64,000 nt of DNA, taken from an uncultured Paracoccaceae bacterium (GTDB lineage: Bacteria > Pseudomonadota > Alphaproteobacteria > Rhodobacterales > Rhodobacteraceae). The stretch spans positions 344,060 to 408,059 of the forward strand of contig CALSOO010000001.1 of the NCBI GenBank assembly GCA_943787985.1, written 5' to 3'. The translations under genes were made by a program, and so were the position numbers. Below are positions 41,349-50,911 of the stretch, one piece after another. The first letter of the stretch is position 1. Every line of letters starts with the position of its first letter. The notes beneath the pieces are model-generated. The model did not search any database. It saw nothing but the letters and a program-made list of their open reading frames with translations, and had not been told where the DNA came from.

Positions 41349-42139
41349 TTCTGCGAAAACGGCAGTTTGAGCGACCACGCCAGACGGCTTGGCCGGTCGT
41401 CCTGCCAGCTGAGACCTATGTCCATGTCGTCATGCCCGTCGGCGGGTTGTGCGATGTAAGTTCCGAAGAGACGGTCCCAAATAGACAAAGCAAAACCGTA
41501 GTTGCTGTCGTGTTCGTGGCGGTGCACAGAATGGTGGACGCGGTGCATGTCGGGCGTGACCAAAATACGGCGAACCACCGCATCGACGCGTGAGGGCAGG
41601 CGGATATTGGCATGGTTGAACATGGCCGTGCCGTTGAGCATGATCTCGAACATGATGACAGCGACCGCAGCGGGGCCTAGTAAATAGACCAGTCCGATCT
41701 TCAGGACCATCGACAGGGCGATTTCCACCGGATGAAAGCGAATAGCCGTGCTGACATCTATGTCGACATCTGCGTGATGGACTTGGTGCAAGCGCCACAA
41801 GAGCGGGACTTTATGCGTGATGAGATGTTGTGCCCAGATAGCGAAATCGAGGACAAGCATCGCCAGTGTGATTTCGAGCCATAGCGGCCAATTGAGGGCA
41901 TTGAAGAGCCCGAAACCATTTAACTGCGCATCAGCGGCAGCGCCGACAGCAAGCAATGGCAAAAAGATGGCCATTGCCCGCAGCGTCAAGGTGTTGATCA
42001 GCGTCATCCCCCAATTCGTTGACCACCGCGCTTTGCGTGTCTGGCTTAGAATACGGCGGGGTGCGGCGGTTTCGATCAGGGCAAGGACTGAGAAGAGGCC
42101 CAGAAAGATGCCAAAACGGATGAGTGCTTCATTTTCCAT
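41345..42139 (-). CDS. Sterol desaturase / fatty acid hydroxylase superfamily protein
   Basis: This intact 264-aa protein has several transmembrane helices and the di-iron His boxes of the superfamily: HLITHKVPLLWRLHQVHHAD (HxxxH and HxxHH at about residues 107-126), FNHANIRLP, and MHRVHHSVHRHEHDSNYG. It likely hydroxylates or desaturates a membrane lipid; the substrate is unknown. It is coupled to the downstream ferredoxin-like gene by a four-base overlap. Confidence 0.85.
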   Translation of the reverse strand: MENEALIRFGIFLGLFSVLALIETAAPRRILSQTRKARWSTNWGMTLINTLTLRAMAIFLPLLAVGAAADAQLNGFGLFNALNWPLWLEITLAMLVLDFAIWAQHLITHKVPLLWRLHQVHHADVDIDVSTAIRFHPVEIALSMVLKIGLVYLLGPAAVAVIMFEIMLNGTAMFNHANIRLPSRVDAVVRRILVTPDMHRVHHSVHRHEHDSNYGFALSIWDRLFGTYIAQPADGHDDMDIGLSWQDDRPSRLAWSLKLPFSQK

Positions 42140-42196
42140 AATGCATATGTAGATCGCGAGGCTGTGTCTGCCAAGCGGGTGATAGACACAGTTGCG

Positions 42197-43057
42197 TTAA
42201 GAGCGGATCAGGCTGCCCGCGCCGTGATCCGTGAACAACTCAAGCAAGCAAGCGTTGGGCACTTGGCCGTCGAGGATGACCACTGCGCGCACGCCTTCTT
42301 CGATGGCTTTCAACGCCGTTTCTGTCTTGGGGATCATTCCGCCGGCGATGGTGCCATCGGCCGTCATTTCATGAATCTGCGCGGCTGAGATTTCGGTGAG
42401 CACTGCGCCTTCCTTGTTTTTTACGCCCGGCACATCAGTCAGCAGAAGCAAACGATCAGCCAGCAGCGCGCCAGCAATAGCGCCCGCTGCTGTGTCGCCG
42501 TTGATGTTAAAGCTTTCACCGTTTTCGCCCGCGCCAAGTGGGGCGATCACGGGAATGGTGTTGCCATCAAAGAGGCTGCGCAAAATGCTTGGGTCGACTG
42601 TTGTGGGCGTACCGACGAACCCCAACGCGGGGTCGGTTTGCGTGCAAGTGATCAGATGGGCGTCTTTGCCGGATAGGCCAACAGCGCGTCCGCCTTCGGC
42701 ACCGATCGCTTGAACGATCCGTTTGTTCACAAGACCGGACAACACCATTTCGACCACTTCCATGGTCGCGGCGTCCGTGACGCGCTTGCCGCCTACAAAT
42801 TCTGATGTGATATCGAGGCGTTCCAGCATTGCGTTGATCATTGGCCCACCGCCGTGGACGATCACGGGGTTCATCCCGACCTGGCGCATCAAAACAACAT
42901 CACGGGCGAAACTGGCCATGCCTTCATCACTGCCCATGGCATGGCCGCCAAGCTTGATGACAACGGTCGCGCCTGCGTAGCGCTGCATATAAGGCAGGGC
43001 GCTGCTGAGTGTTTCGGCGGTGGCGATCCAATCGCGATTCATATCTTGTGCTCTCAT
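42197..43057 (-). CDS. argB: Acetylglutamate kinase
   Basis: This intact 286-aa enzyme phosphorylates N-acetylglutamate in arginine synthesis. Motifs are [11 protein letters not shown] (N-terminal Gly-rich), [69 protein letters not shown] and [14 protein letters not shown]. The start is either 43057 (preceded by GAGGGTCAGGG) or the ATG at 43042. It is the last gene of the minus-strand run that begins at rpmH, separated from engB by about 115 bases. Confidence 0.95.
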   Translation of the reverse strand: MRAQDMNRDWIATAETLSSALPYMQRYAGATVVIKLGGHAMGSDEGMASFARDVVLMRQVGMNPVIVHGGGPMINAMLERLDITSEFVGGKRVTDAATMEVVEMVLSGLVNKRIVQAIGAEGGRAVGLSGKDAHLITCTQTDPALGFVGTPTTVDPSILRSLFDGNTIPVIAPLGAGENGESFNINGDTAAGAIAGALLADRLLLLTDVPGVKNKEGAVLTEISAAQIHEMTADGTIAGGMIPKTETALKAIEEGVRAVVILDGQVPNACLLELFTDHGAGSLIRS

Positions 43058-43171
43058 CCCTGACCCTCTTGGCTGTGGTTATGGGAAATGGAGCGCTTGC
43101 GCGCAAGCCATTCTCTTGCCCCCTCCCTGACCCTCCCCTCTGGGAGGGAACATTGGGGCAGGCTGGCCGCT

Positions 43172-43822
43172 CTATTCCAACGTGGCGATGATTGTGCGCA
43201 GCGTTGGAATTCCATCTCCTTTTTCGGAGGATGTCAGCAAGATTTCCGGATAAGCTGCAGGGTGCTTGGTCAATGCGCCGCGTACTTGGTTCAAGACGGC
43301 TTCGCGGTCTTTGTCTTTGACTTTGTCCGCTTTGGTCAGCACGCATTGGAACGTCACGGCCGCACTGTCGAGAAGGGACATGATTTCTTCGTCCACAGTT
43401 TTGACGCCATGGCGTGCATCAATCAGTACAAAAGCACGCCGCAACGTTTGACGCCCTGAAAGGTACTGTTTGAGAAGGCGTTGCCATTTTTCCACAACGG
43501 CCAAAGGTGCGTTGGCGTAGCCATAGCCAGGCAAGTCGACAAGATAGAGGTCTTCACCAGCGGTGAAATAGTTGATCTCTTGGGTGCGACCGGGAGTGTT
43601 TGATGCCCGTGCCAGTCCTTTGCGTCCCGTGAGCGCATTGATCAAGGTTGATTTCCCCACGTTTGAACGGCCTGCAAAACAAACCTCCATACGATCCGCG
43701 TCTGGCAGGCCAGACATTGCGACCACGCCTTTGACGAAGTCGGTTTCACCTGCAAACAGCAGGCGTCCCCGCTCTTTTGTCAGTGCGTCGGGCTCTTCAG
43801 CGATAGGGAACGGCATTTGCAT
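43172..43822 (-). CDS. engB: Ribosome-biogenesis GTP-binding protein EngB/YihA/YsxC
   Basis: This intact 216-aa GTPase has G1 GRSNVGKSTLINAL (about residues 51-64), G2 TPGRTQEINYF, G3 DLPGYGYANAP and G4 LTKADKV. It helps late 50S assembly. It starts on the last base of the MOSC stop (TAATG), so the two are translationally coupled. Confidence 0.94.
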   Translation of the reverse strand: MQMPFPIAEEPDALTKERGRLLFAGETDFVKGVVAMSGLPDADRMEVCFAGRSNVGKSTLINALTGRKGLARASNTPGRTQEINYFTAGEDLYLVDLPGYGYANAPLAVVEKWQRLLKQYLSGRQTLRRAFVLIDARHGVKTVDEEIMSLLDSAAVTFQCVLTKADKVKDKDREAVLNQVRGALTKHPAAYPEILLTSSEKGDGIPTLRTIIATLE

Positions 43823-44562
43823 TAGAGCACCTCGACTTGATCGCCCACAGCAACGGGGCCGGTTTCGATTACTTCGGCAAGCATGCTGAATTCTTGGTGC
43901 CCGAAGTGATCCAGTGCCCCTAGGGTATCAGCGTCGCGCTTGCCTGTTGTGGGGTTTGATGTCGTAGACATGCAGCGTGTTGCCAATTCTTTGGCTAAAA
44001 ACACACAGCCGCCGATACGGATGGTTTTTCCTGTCCACGTCGTTTCATCCCAAGCGTCAAAGCCATCCATCCAGATGTTGCCGCGCCATCTGTGAATAGA
44101 AAGCTCTTGATCCAACTGGGCTTCAACCGCGCGGTGGGACGCCATATTGCACAAGGAAACTGAAGGATAAGGGGTGTCAGTGTACCCGCGCCCATCGAGC
44201 CTCAAAATATGGCTGGGAAGGGCGCGGTCTTGTGAGACCAGCGGACGCGTCCATTCGATCAAGGCCTCCGGCTGCGTGTCGGGGCTAAATGTCAAATCAG
44301 GCCTGTCAGGGTGCCGCAACGTGATCGTCTCGCTGGTTTCGTCCAAACTTGCAGTGACGGCCATCAACGCAGGCGCTTTGCCGGACCGTGCAAAGTTGGC
44401 ACAGTTTGCCCAAACCCCGCGCTCTGCTTTCGCTGCGTCATGGGCAACAGCCCAAACCCTGTCCCAAGGCATAGAAAGACCAGCTTGAAAGATGGTACTT
44501 TCGACCGATTCCCGACCAAACCCCTTGATGGGATGGCGCCAAAGGCTGAGGACCTTTGACAT
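43822..44562 (-). CDS. MOSC-domain protein
   Basis: The start at 44562 gives MSKVLSLWRHPIKGFGRESV, the N-terminal MOSC beta-barrel motif. RWRGNIWMDGFDAWDETTWTGKTIRIGG and the conserved Cys in TRCMSTTSNP, which serves sulfur or molybdenum-cofactor chemistry in the family, come later. The protein is 246 aa. A longer frame to 44811 lies over yidC and is rejected. It is coupled to yidC by a TGATG overlap. The substrate is unknown. Confidence 0.85.
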   Translation of the reverse strand: MSKVLSLWRHPIKGFGRESVESTIFQAGLSMPWDRVWAVAHDAAKAERGVWANCANFARSGKAPALMAVTASLDETSETITLRHPDRPDLTFSPDTQPEALIEWTRPLVSQDRALPSHILRLDGRGYTDTPYPSVSLCNMASHRAVEAQLDQELSIHRWRGNIWMDGFDAWDETTWTGKTIRIGGCVFLAKELATRCMSTTSNPTTGKRDADTLGALDHFGHQEFSMLAEVIETGPVAVGDQVEVL

Positions 44563-46370
44563 CACTTGGCATCCGGTTTCGGAGTACGTTTGAAGCTCTT
44601 GAGGATATTCCCGAAGACGTCTGGTTTGTATCCTTGGCTGCGCATGATCAGATACTGTTGCGTGAACGTAATTGTGTTGTTTGCAATCCAGTAAACGACC
44701 AAGCCGCTGGCAAAGCTGCCGAGCATGAACATGAAGACCCATGGCATCCAAGCAAAGATCATCTGTTGGGTCGGGTCTGTCGGGGCCGGGTTCAGTTTTT
44801 GCTGCATCCACATCGAAATACCCAAAAGCAAAGGCAGGATGCCGATAAAGACCAGAGCCATAATAGAGCCTGCTTCCGGTGCGTTGTTTGGCAGCAGGCC
44901 GAACAGGTTCAACAAAGTTGTCGGATCAGGAGCGGACAAGTCTTGGAATGGCCCCAACCACGGTGCGTGGCGCAATTCGATTGTTACGAAAATAACTTTG
45001 TACAGGGAGAAAAAGATCGGGATTTGCAGCAGAATAGGCAAGCAACCTGCGGCCGGATTGACCTTTTCTTTTTTGTACAGCTCCATCATGCCTTGCTGCA
45101 TTTTTTGACGGTCGTCGCCAGCAGCTTCCTTGAGTTTCTCCATCTGTGGCTGGAGTTCTTTCATCTTGGCCATTGAGACATATGATTTATAGGCAAGCGG
45201 GAAGAGCACTGCTTTGATGATGAGCGTCAGGCCGATGATGGACCAGCCCATGTTGCCGATCAGTTTGTTTATTTCGTGCAATAGCCAGAAAATTGGTTTG
45301 GTTAAGAAGAAAAACCAACCCCAATCGATGCTGTCGATATAGCTTGTGACGTCTTCTTCTTGATAGGCTCGGATGGTTTCCCATTCCTTCGCGCCCGCAA
45401 AGACACGCATGGTGTTGGACGACGTGGCACCCGGAGCAATCGTGACTTTGGGTAGGACAGTTTCTGTTTGATAGATGTCTGTGCGCGGATAATATTTTGC
45501 CGTTAGTCGTGCGGGCACGTCTTTGGCAGGAATGAGGGTCGTCATCCAATAGTGATCCGTTATGCCGATCCAACCGTTTTGGATGTCCTCATAGCGGTCC
45601 GCTGGCACGCCTTCTTTTGGGTGCACATCGAAGTCGGGAATGTTGTCCCAATCGGTTTCGATCAGCTCGTCAGCCATTGTGACAAGCCCTTCGTGCAAGA
45701 CGAAAAAGCCCTTTAGGTCCTTGGGCTCGCCATGACGAGCCAAAATGCCGTATGGCGCCATGGAAACATCTGTATCGCCATTGTTTTGCACGGTTTGGGT
45801 GATCGTAAACATGAAGTCTTCGTCGACTGTATACGTTCGGTTGAACACAAGGCCAGAACCGTTGTTCCAGCTCAAGGTTATCGGGGAATCCGGACGTAAA
45901 ATGTCGCCGTCAGCGAGTGACCATGATGTGTCAGGACCTGGCACTGAATCTGGCGTGACACCCGTGCTTGCGGCCCACCCGAACAATGCATAATAGGGGG
46001 CTTCGCTGCCAACAGGCGACAGCAATGTGACGATATCGGCGTTTTCGTCGAGTGTTTCGCGATAGTCGTTCAGCTTCAGTTCATCAATGCGACCACCCAA
46101 CAGGCTGATCGATCCGGTCAAACGATCTGTTTCGATCGCAGCGCGGGGCGCTTCGGCAAGAGCAGTGGGTACGGCGGTCTGAACCGTCACAGGAGCGTCC
46201 AACGTGGGCGTCGCCGCAACGGGTTCACCGGCGGCATTTTGCGTCTGGACGCCGCTGGTCCCGTCAATCGGAGTGGCTGGGTCCGGCGGAGGAAATGCCA
46301 CAAACCAGACGAGGATCACAGCAAAGCTGAGCGCGGTTGCAAGAATGAGGTTCTTGTTTTGATCGTCCAT
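44562..46370 (-). CDS. yidC: Membrane protein insertase YidC
   Basis: This intact 602-aa protein has an N-terminal anchor (LILATALSFAVILVWFVAFPPP), a large periplasmic domain (about residues 60-350), then the conserved hydrophobic core: WGWFFFLTKPIFWLLHEINKLIGNMGWSIIGLTLIIKAVLFPLAYKSY (with the groove Arg/Lys region), the hairpin MKELQPQMEKLKE, AGCLPILLQIPIFFSLYKVIF and FMFMLGSFASGLVVYWIANN. It inserts membrane proteins alone or with SecYEG. It is part of the rpmH-rnpA-yidD-yidC run, but with an EAL gene and ttcA in between. Confidence 0.95.
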   Translation of the reverse strand: MDDQNKNLILATALSFAVILVWFVAFPPPDPATPIDGTSGVQTQNAAGEPVAATPTLDAPVTVQTAVPTALAEAPRAAIETDRLTGSISLLGGRIDELKLNDYRETLDENADIVTLLSPVGSEAPYYALFGWAASTGVTPDSVPGPDTSWSLADGDILRPDSPITLSWNNGSGLVFNRTYTVDEDFMFTITQTVQNNGDTDVSMAPYGILARHGEPKDLKGFFVLHEGLVTMADELIETDWDNIPDFDVHPKEGVPADRYEDIQNGWIGITDHYWMTTLIPAKDVPARLTAKYYPRTDIYQTETVLPKVTIAPGATSSNTMRVFAGAKEWETIRAYQEEDVTSYIDSIDWGWFFFLTKPIFWLLHEINKLIGNMGWSIIGLTLIIKAVLFPLAYKSYVSMAKMKELQPQMEKLKEAAGDDRQKMQQGMMELYKKEKVNPAAGCLPILLQIPIFFSLYKVIFVTIELRHAPWLGPFQDLSAPDPTTLLNLFGLLPNNAPEAGSIMALVFIGILPLLLGISMWMQQKLNPAPTDPTQQMIFAWMPWVFMFMLGSFASGLVVYWIANNTITFTQQYLIMRSQGYKPDVFGNILKSFKRTPKPDAK

Positions 46371-46510
46371 TTGGGACTGCCACCTAATGTCTTTGATATC
46401 TCGGTGGTTTCAACAGAGTACGGGCCAAAAGGTCAAGTGGAATCGGGTCGGTTGCTCTGTGACAAGGGCGCAATTTCCTAAGGAATCAGTATGCTTTCGT
46501 ATGTGCGTCG

Positions 46511-48061
46511 CTATTTTGCCCGACCTTGAGGGATTTGTGGTGTATCTTGCAGTTTTGCTTCGTGTTTTGCGATCCAATCGAGTGTTTCGTGAAATGGCAT
46601 GGGCTTTCCGATTCCAAAGCCTTGAACGTGGTCACATCCGAGTTGGGCGAGCAACGCATGTTCGCCGACGGTTTCGACCCCTTCTGCAAGTGTTTCGAGA
46701 TTCAACCGTTCCGCCATAGTCAGGATAGCGCTGATCATGCGCTGCTGTTCGGGATCCCTATCTGCCTTGATAACAAATGAGCGGTCGATTTTTATTCGCG
46801 TGACCGCAAAGCGGCGAATTGAGGAGATCGAGGCGTGGCCGGTCCCGAAGTCATCCAGGTCAACGCGGCACCCCATTGCGACCAGCCCGTTGATATTGCG
46901 CGTAATCATATCGTCTGGTGCACCGGCAATGACGGTTTCCAAAATCTCGATCGACAAGCGGTCCGGCGCAAGGTCAAAGCGGTCCAACTCCCATTTCACC
47001 TTTTCTACTATCTTGGGATTGTTCAGCTCAACTCCGCTAAAGTTAACTCCGACCTGCGGGACGATAATGCCAGCGGCATCCCAAGCCTTCAGGGCAGTCA
47101 ACGTGTGATAGAGCATAACATCAGCCAGACGCTCAAGCATGCCTGCTTGTTCAATCGCAGGAAGGAAATCAGCTGGTGAAATCATGCCGCGTTCTGGGTG
47201 ATGCCACCGCGCAAGCGCTTCAAACCCGGTTACTTTCCCAGTGTCTGTTGAGATTTGCGGCTGGAACCATGGGGTCACTTGCCCGGCTTCAATGCCATGA
47301 GTGACTTCATCGCGCAGTTCAGCGCGGGTTTGTGAAATCCGGCGCATTTCGTCAGTGTAGGCCCGAATAGACGATGGGCCGCGCTTTTGTGCTGCGCGCA
47401 AAGCGGTGGACGCCGCGCTCGACCATTCTGTACTGGTTTGTCCCGGTGCCCGGCTTCGCAGGCAAAAGCCAATTGTCGCTGTCATGTATACGGATACGCC
47501 ATCGACTGAAATGGGTTCTTCAATGATGTTTTGGATTCTACCGGCCAGTTGGATGCAGACTTCAAGATCCATGTGACGGGTCGCTCCCAAGCACAGAGCG
47601 AACCTGCAATCCCCAAGGCGTGCCACATTGTCGATATCCCGCAAAGTGGATGCAATGCGATCGCCGCTGCGTTGGATAACAATGTCCGCTGCGGCTTCGC
47701 CATGGCGCTCGATCAACTGCGCAAAGTCATCCAGTTCAATATGGAACACCGCAGAAGACCGGTTTCCGTTGGCAGTCTTTTCGAATGTATGCTCCACCAA
47801 ATCTTCAAATCCATCGCGTTGAAGAAGGCCGGTAAAAGAATCACGCGGAAGAAAGAGCCGTCTGTGATCAAAAGAGAGACCGCCAAGTGCTAAAAAAGTG
47901 CCTGGGATTGCGATGGCCGTTATGATCAGTGCTGCTTCGCCACCAGCCCAATATGCAGCAAGAAGCGCGGCAGGCATGAACGCAAGTGCATGTGGGCCGA
48001 CGATAGCAGCGCAGACCCGTTCTCGGGCTTTCAGCCATTCACGCAGCAGTTTTACACGCAT
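46511..48061 (-). CDS. EAL-domain cyclic-di-GMP phosphodiesterase with degenerate GGDEF
   Basis: This intact 516-aa protein has two N-terminal transmembrane helices (about residues 25-62). A GGDEF-like domain follows in which the signature is RLGDCRF, so the cyclase is probably inactive. The EAL domain then has FEALARWHHPERGMI, NFSGVELNN, EILETVI, DLDDFGTGHASISSIRRF, KIDRSFV and EGVETVGEHALL, so the phosphodiesterase residues appear complete. It should lower c-di-GMP and favour motility over attachment (family knowledge). It is inserted between yidC and ttcA in the same direction. Confidence 0.88.
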   Translation of the reverse strand: MRVKLLREWLKARERVCAAIVGPHALAFMPAALLAAYWAGGEAALIITAIAIPGTFLALGGLSFDHRRLFLPRDSFTGLLQRDGFEDLVEHTFEKTANGNRSSAVFHIELDDFAQLIERHGEAAADIVIQRSGDRIASTLRDIDNVARLGDCRFALCLGATRHMDLEVCIQLAGRIQNIIEEPISVDGVSVYMTATIGFCLRSRAPGQTSTEWSSAASTALRAAQKRGPSSIRAYTDEMRRISQTRAELRDEVTHGIEAGQVTPWFQPQISTDTGKVTGFEALARWHHPERGMISPADFLPAIEQAGMLERLADVMLYHTLTALKAWDAAGIIVPQVGVNFSGVELNNPKIVEKVKWELDRFDLAPDRLSIEILETVIAGAPDDMITRNINGLVAMGCRVDLDDFGTGHASISSIRRFAVTRIKIDRSFVIKADRDPEQQRMISAILTMAERLNLETLAEGVETVGEHALLAQLGCDHVQGFGIGKPMPFHETLDWIAKHEAKLQDTPQIPQGRAK

Positions 48062-48163
48062 AGCTCGTTCCTCTTCACACGATGCTACATGGCATCAGTT
48101 GTTTGCAGGTTAGGCTACGATGGTAAGGCTTGCCTTAACGATCCACAGGGTCTTACGCTTTGT

Positions 48164-49003
48164 TTACCTCAAATTTTCAGGATTTCTCAGGAGGCTTTCG
48201 AAATCGAACAAATCGGCGTCAAGTAAATGAGAGGGGCGCGCGTTGCTCAAAGCGCGAAAGATAATTTGGCGCCGTCCGGGAGAATTTTCTTCCCAACCGT
48301 CAAGAATTTTTTTGACTTGCTGGCGTTGTAAGCCGTCCTGACTGCCACATAAATCACATGGAATAATCGGGTACTTCATAGCGGTGGCAAATTTTTCGCA
48401 ATCAGCTTCGGCAACATGCGCCAAGGGACGATAAACAAAAAGATCGCCTTCTTCATTCAGCAGTTTGGGTGGCATTGTGGCCAAGCGGCCACCATGAAAC
48501 AGGTTCATAAAGAAGGTTTCAAGAATGTCGTCCCGGTGATGGCCCAAAACAACGGCAGAACAGCCTTCTTCGCGTGCAACACGGTACAAATTCCCGCGCC
48601 GCAGCCGCGAACACAGGGCACAAAACGTCCGCCCTTCAGGGATTTTGTCCATAACTATGGAATAGGTGTCTTTGTACTCGATCCTGTGAGGCACCCCCAT
48701 CTTTTCAAGAAACGCGGGCAAGACAGTTGCTGGAAACCCGGGTTGCCCTTGATCCAGATTGCACGCCAGCAGATCAACAGGCAGTAGGCCGCGCCATTTG
48801 AGTTCGTGCAAGACGGCTAACAAAGTGTAACTGTCTTTTCCGCCTGACAGGCACACCAGCCACCGTGTTCCTTTTTCGATCATGCCATACTGGTCTATGG
48901 CTTCGCGCGTCATCCGCACGATCCGTTTTCGCAATTTTTTGAATTCGGTTGTGCGCGGAGCACCATGAAAGAGGGGGTGAATATCGTCGTGTTCGTCAAG
49001 CAT
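48164..49003 (-). CDS. ttcA: tRNA 2-thiocytidine(32) synthetase
   Basis: This intact protein has the PP-loop [12 protein letters not shown], the two CxxC pairs [13 protein letters not shown] and [13 protein letters not shown] that hold an Fe-S cluster, and [20 protein letters not shown]. It thiolates cytidine 32 of some tRNAs. The ATG at 49003 follows AAAGG and gives [16 protein letters not shown], 279 aa. A further in-frame ATG at 49057 would add 18 residues. Confidence 0.92.
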   Translation of the reverse strand: MLDEHDDIHPLFHGAPRTTEFKKLRKRIVRMTREAIDQYGMIEKGTRWLVCLSGGKDSYTLLAVLHELKWRGLLPVDLLACNLDQGQPGFPATVLPAFLEKMGVPHRIEYKDTYSIVMDKIPEGRTFCALCSRLRRGNLYRVAREEGCSAVVLGHHRDDILETFFMNLFHGGRLATMPPKLLNEEGDLFVYRPLAHVAEADCEKFATAMKYPIIPCDLCGSQDGLQRQQVKKILDGWEENSPGRRQIIFRALSNARPSHLLDADLFDFESLLRNPENLR

Positions 49004-49080
49004 AGCGGACCTTTTGGATGAATGCCTTGCGTGTATCACGGGCGCATGTCGCGACATAGGCGCATGGTGTCCTGACCGGG

Positions 49081-49311
49081 CTATTTCTTGTCTTCGGGAA
49101 CGGGATCGTAGCCCATGCCACCAAAGGGATGGCAGCGCCCGATCCGGCGCAGTGTCAGGTAACTGCCTTTTAGGGCGCCGTACCGTTCAAGCGCTTCGAG
49201 CGCATAGGCTGAACACGTGGGGTGGTAGCGGCAGTTAAAGCCGACCCACGGGCTGAACACCAACCGGTAAGCGCGAATGGGCAAGGAGAGGACAAAGGCC
49301 AGCGGGTTCAT
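49081..49311 (-). CDS. yidD: Membrane protein insertion efficiency factor YidD
   Basis: This intact 76-aa protein has the family signature [25 protein letters not shown] and [17 protein letters not shown]. It is membrane-associated and thought to help YidC. It overlaps rnpA by four bases, the classic arrangement. Confidence 0.95.
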   Translation of the reverse strand: MNPLAFVLSLPIRAYRLVFSPWVGFNCRYHPTCSAYALEALERYGALKGSYLTLRRIGRCHPFGGMGYDPVPEDKK

Positions 49312-49703
49312 CCGGCGCGCTCCAGCGCTTTTTCAAGATCGGCAACGAGGTCCAGATAGGGGCGTTGGGCCGTGCGCTCAAAGCGGCCGATCAAAACGTA
49401 GTCTGTTCCGGCCTTGCCAATCTTGAGCAGAACGTCTTGGGCAATGGCGCGCAACCGGCGCTTGGCCCTGTTACGTGCAACAGCGTTCCCGACCTTTTTC
49501 GAGCAGGTGAAGCCGACGCGCAGGGGCGCTTCATCGCCACGCGCCCTAAATTGAAGGACGAAACCCGGCATGGGCACATGACCTGCACGGGCTGTGCGCA
49601 GGAAATCGCTTCGCTTTTTGAGGATGACCAAACGTGAAATACCCGCCGGTGGCGTATCCACGGCAACGGGCGTGTTGCTCTTGGAGGCCTCCGGCGGGGT
49701 CAT
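49308..49703 (-). CDS. rnpA: Ribonuclease P protein component
   Basis: This intact 131-aa protein has [44 protein letters not shown] (the RNR motif) and a C-terminal helix. It supports the RNA subunit in tRNA 5' processing. The N-terminus carries about 20 extra residues ([21 protein letters not shown]), a modest extension that may reflect a later true start. Confidence 0.93.
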   Translation of the reverse strand: MTPPEASKSNTPVAVDTPPAGISRLVILKKRSDFLRTARAGHVPMPGFVLQFRARGDEAPLRVGFTCSKKVGNAVARNRAKRRLRAIAQDVLLKIGKAGTDYVLIGRFERTAQRPYLDLVADLEKALERAG

Positions 49704-49726
49704 TTCAGGTTGCCTTAAAGAGACGC

Positions 49727-49861
49727 TTACGCGCTGAGTTCTTTACGGCCCTTGGCGCGGCGTGCGTTCAGGATCTTGCGACCGGCTTTGGTCGCCATAC
49801 GCGAACGGAAACCGTGGCGCCGCTTGCGCACGAGGTTAGATGGTTGAAAGGTGCGTTTCAT
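49727..49861 (-). CDS. rpmH: 50S ribosomal protein L34
   Basis: This intact 44-aa protein, [29 protein letters not shown] and onward, is typical of L34. A longer frame reaching 49918 adds leader residues not found in L34. It heads the minus-strand run towards argB. dnaA is not beside it. Confidence 0.96.
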   Translation of the reverse strand: MKRTFQPSNLVRKRRHGFRSRMATKAGRKILNARRAKGRKELSA

Positions 49862-49927
49862 CGCTCCGTCTCCAGTTGCTGGCCTGCGCACAATAGGAAT
49901 CGGCGCGGCAAGTGTCATTTGAGCCTG

Positions 49928-49956
49928 TCCCTAAAAGGGATGTGCGGCCAAGTCAA
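49928..49956 (-). promoter_or_regulatory. Candidate promoter of rpmH
   Basis: On the minus strand, TTGACT (49951-49956) and TAGGGA (49928-49933) are 17 bases apart, about 70 bases before rpmH. The -10 is weak, so the call is moderate. The rest of the gap to 50156 shows no gene. Confidence 0.45.
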
Positions 49957-50156
49957 ACCCTGAGCAGCTAAAAGTCAGCGTTTTGCAACAAATATATGTT
50001 TCTGCCCGGCTCCATTGTTTCAAACACCACGCAGAGTCGCGCAAACTTCACGAAATGAGACGCCGTCGATCAACCGCCCGTGATGCGCGGTGTTTCGCTC
50101 TGGCCTCAACACGCATGTTCTGTGCATTGAAAAGTCAGTGAGAAAAGGCAAGGCTG

Positions 50157-50906
50157 ATGGATGATATGACGCAACAAGACCCGAACACAATCAAATCCGG
50201 AGTGATGCGCTACGCCCCATTGGCCCTGATCGTTGTTGTTGCGGTCTTTGGCTACTTCGGGTTGCGCGACTACCTGAGCTTTGACACGTTGCGCGATAAC
50301 CGCGAGGCGTTGCTTGCCTTTCGTGATGGCAACTACGCTGCTCACGCTGTTCTGTTCGTGTTCGCCTACATACTCGTTGTCGGCTTTTCGTTGCCCGGGG
50401 CCACGATTGCGACGCTGACGGGCGGGTTCTCTGTTCGGGACGGTAACCGGGACAGTGTTCAATGTGACCGGGGCGACGATTCGGTGCTGCTGTGATTTTT
50501 CTGGCGGCGCGCTACGGGTTTGGAGAGACGTCTGGGCGCCAAGCTGGAAGGGGCAAGTGGACCAATCCGCAAGCTCAAAGACGGGATCGACGAGAATCAG
50601 TGGTCTATGCTGTTCGTGATGCGCCTTGTGCCTGTGCGTGCCCTTTTTTGTGGCCAATCTTGGTGCCGGCCTTTATGCAGGTTCCGCTCCACCGCTTCGT
50701 GATCTCTACGTTTTTGGGATCATCCCGGCGGCTTGGTATTGAGTTCTGATGGGTGCGGGCTTGGGCGAAGTTTTCGCCGCCGGTGAAACACCGGATCTGA
50801 GCATCATTTTCGACGCCACATATTATTCTGCCGATCCTGGGTCTTGGCGGCTTTGTCGCTGTATGCCTGTCTTGCTCAAGGCGTGACCGGCAAAGAAAGG
50901 GTGTAG
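50157..50906 (+). CDS. TVP38/TMEM64 (SNARE-associated, DedA-like) membrane protein (indels)
   Basis: MDDMTQQDPNTIKSGVMRYAPLALIVVVAVFGYFGL opens with a transmembrane helix. AYILVVGFSLPGATIATLTGGF carries the family motif (F...PGA), and AVIFLAARYGFGE and DENQWSMLFVMRLVP follow across frames. The frame changes at about 50435, 50480, 50525, 50640, 50735 and 50810. The stop TAG at 50904-50906 fits the reconstructed end. In roseobacters it often stands next to a mercuric-reductase-like flavoprotein, as here. Confidence 0.75.
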
Positions 50907-50911
50907 CCGCT

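Noticed and set aside
44563..44811. N-terminal extension of the MOSC protein
   Set aside because: It would overlap yidC by about 250 bases. The internal ATG at 44562 gives the family N-terminus and a TGATG overlap.
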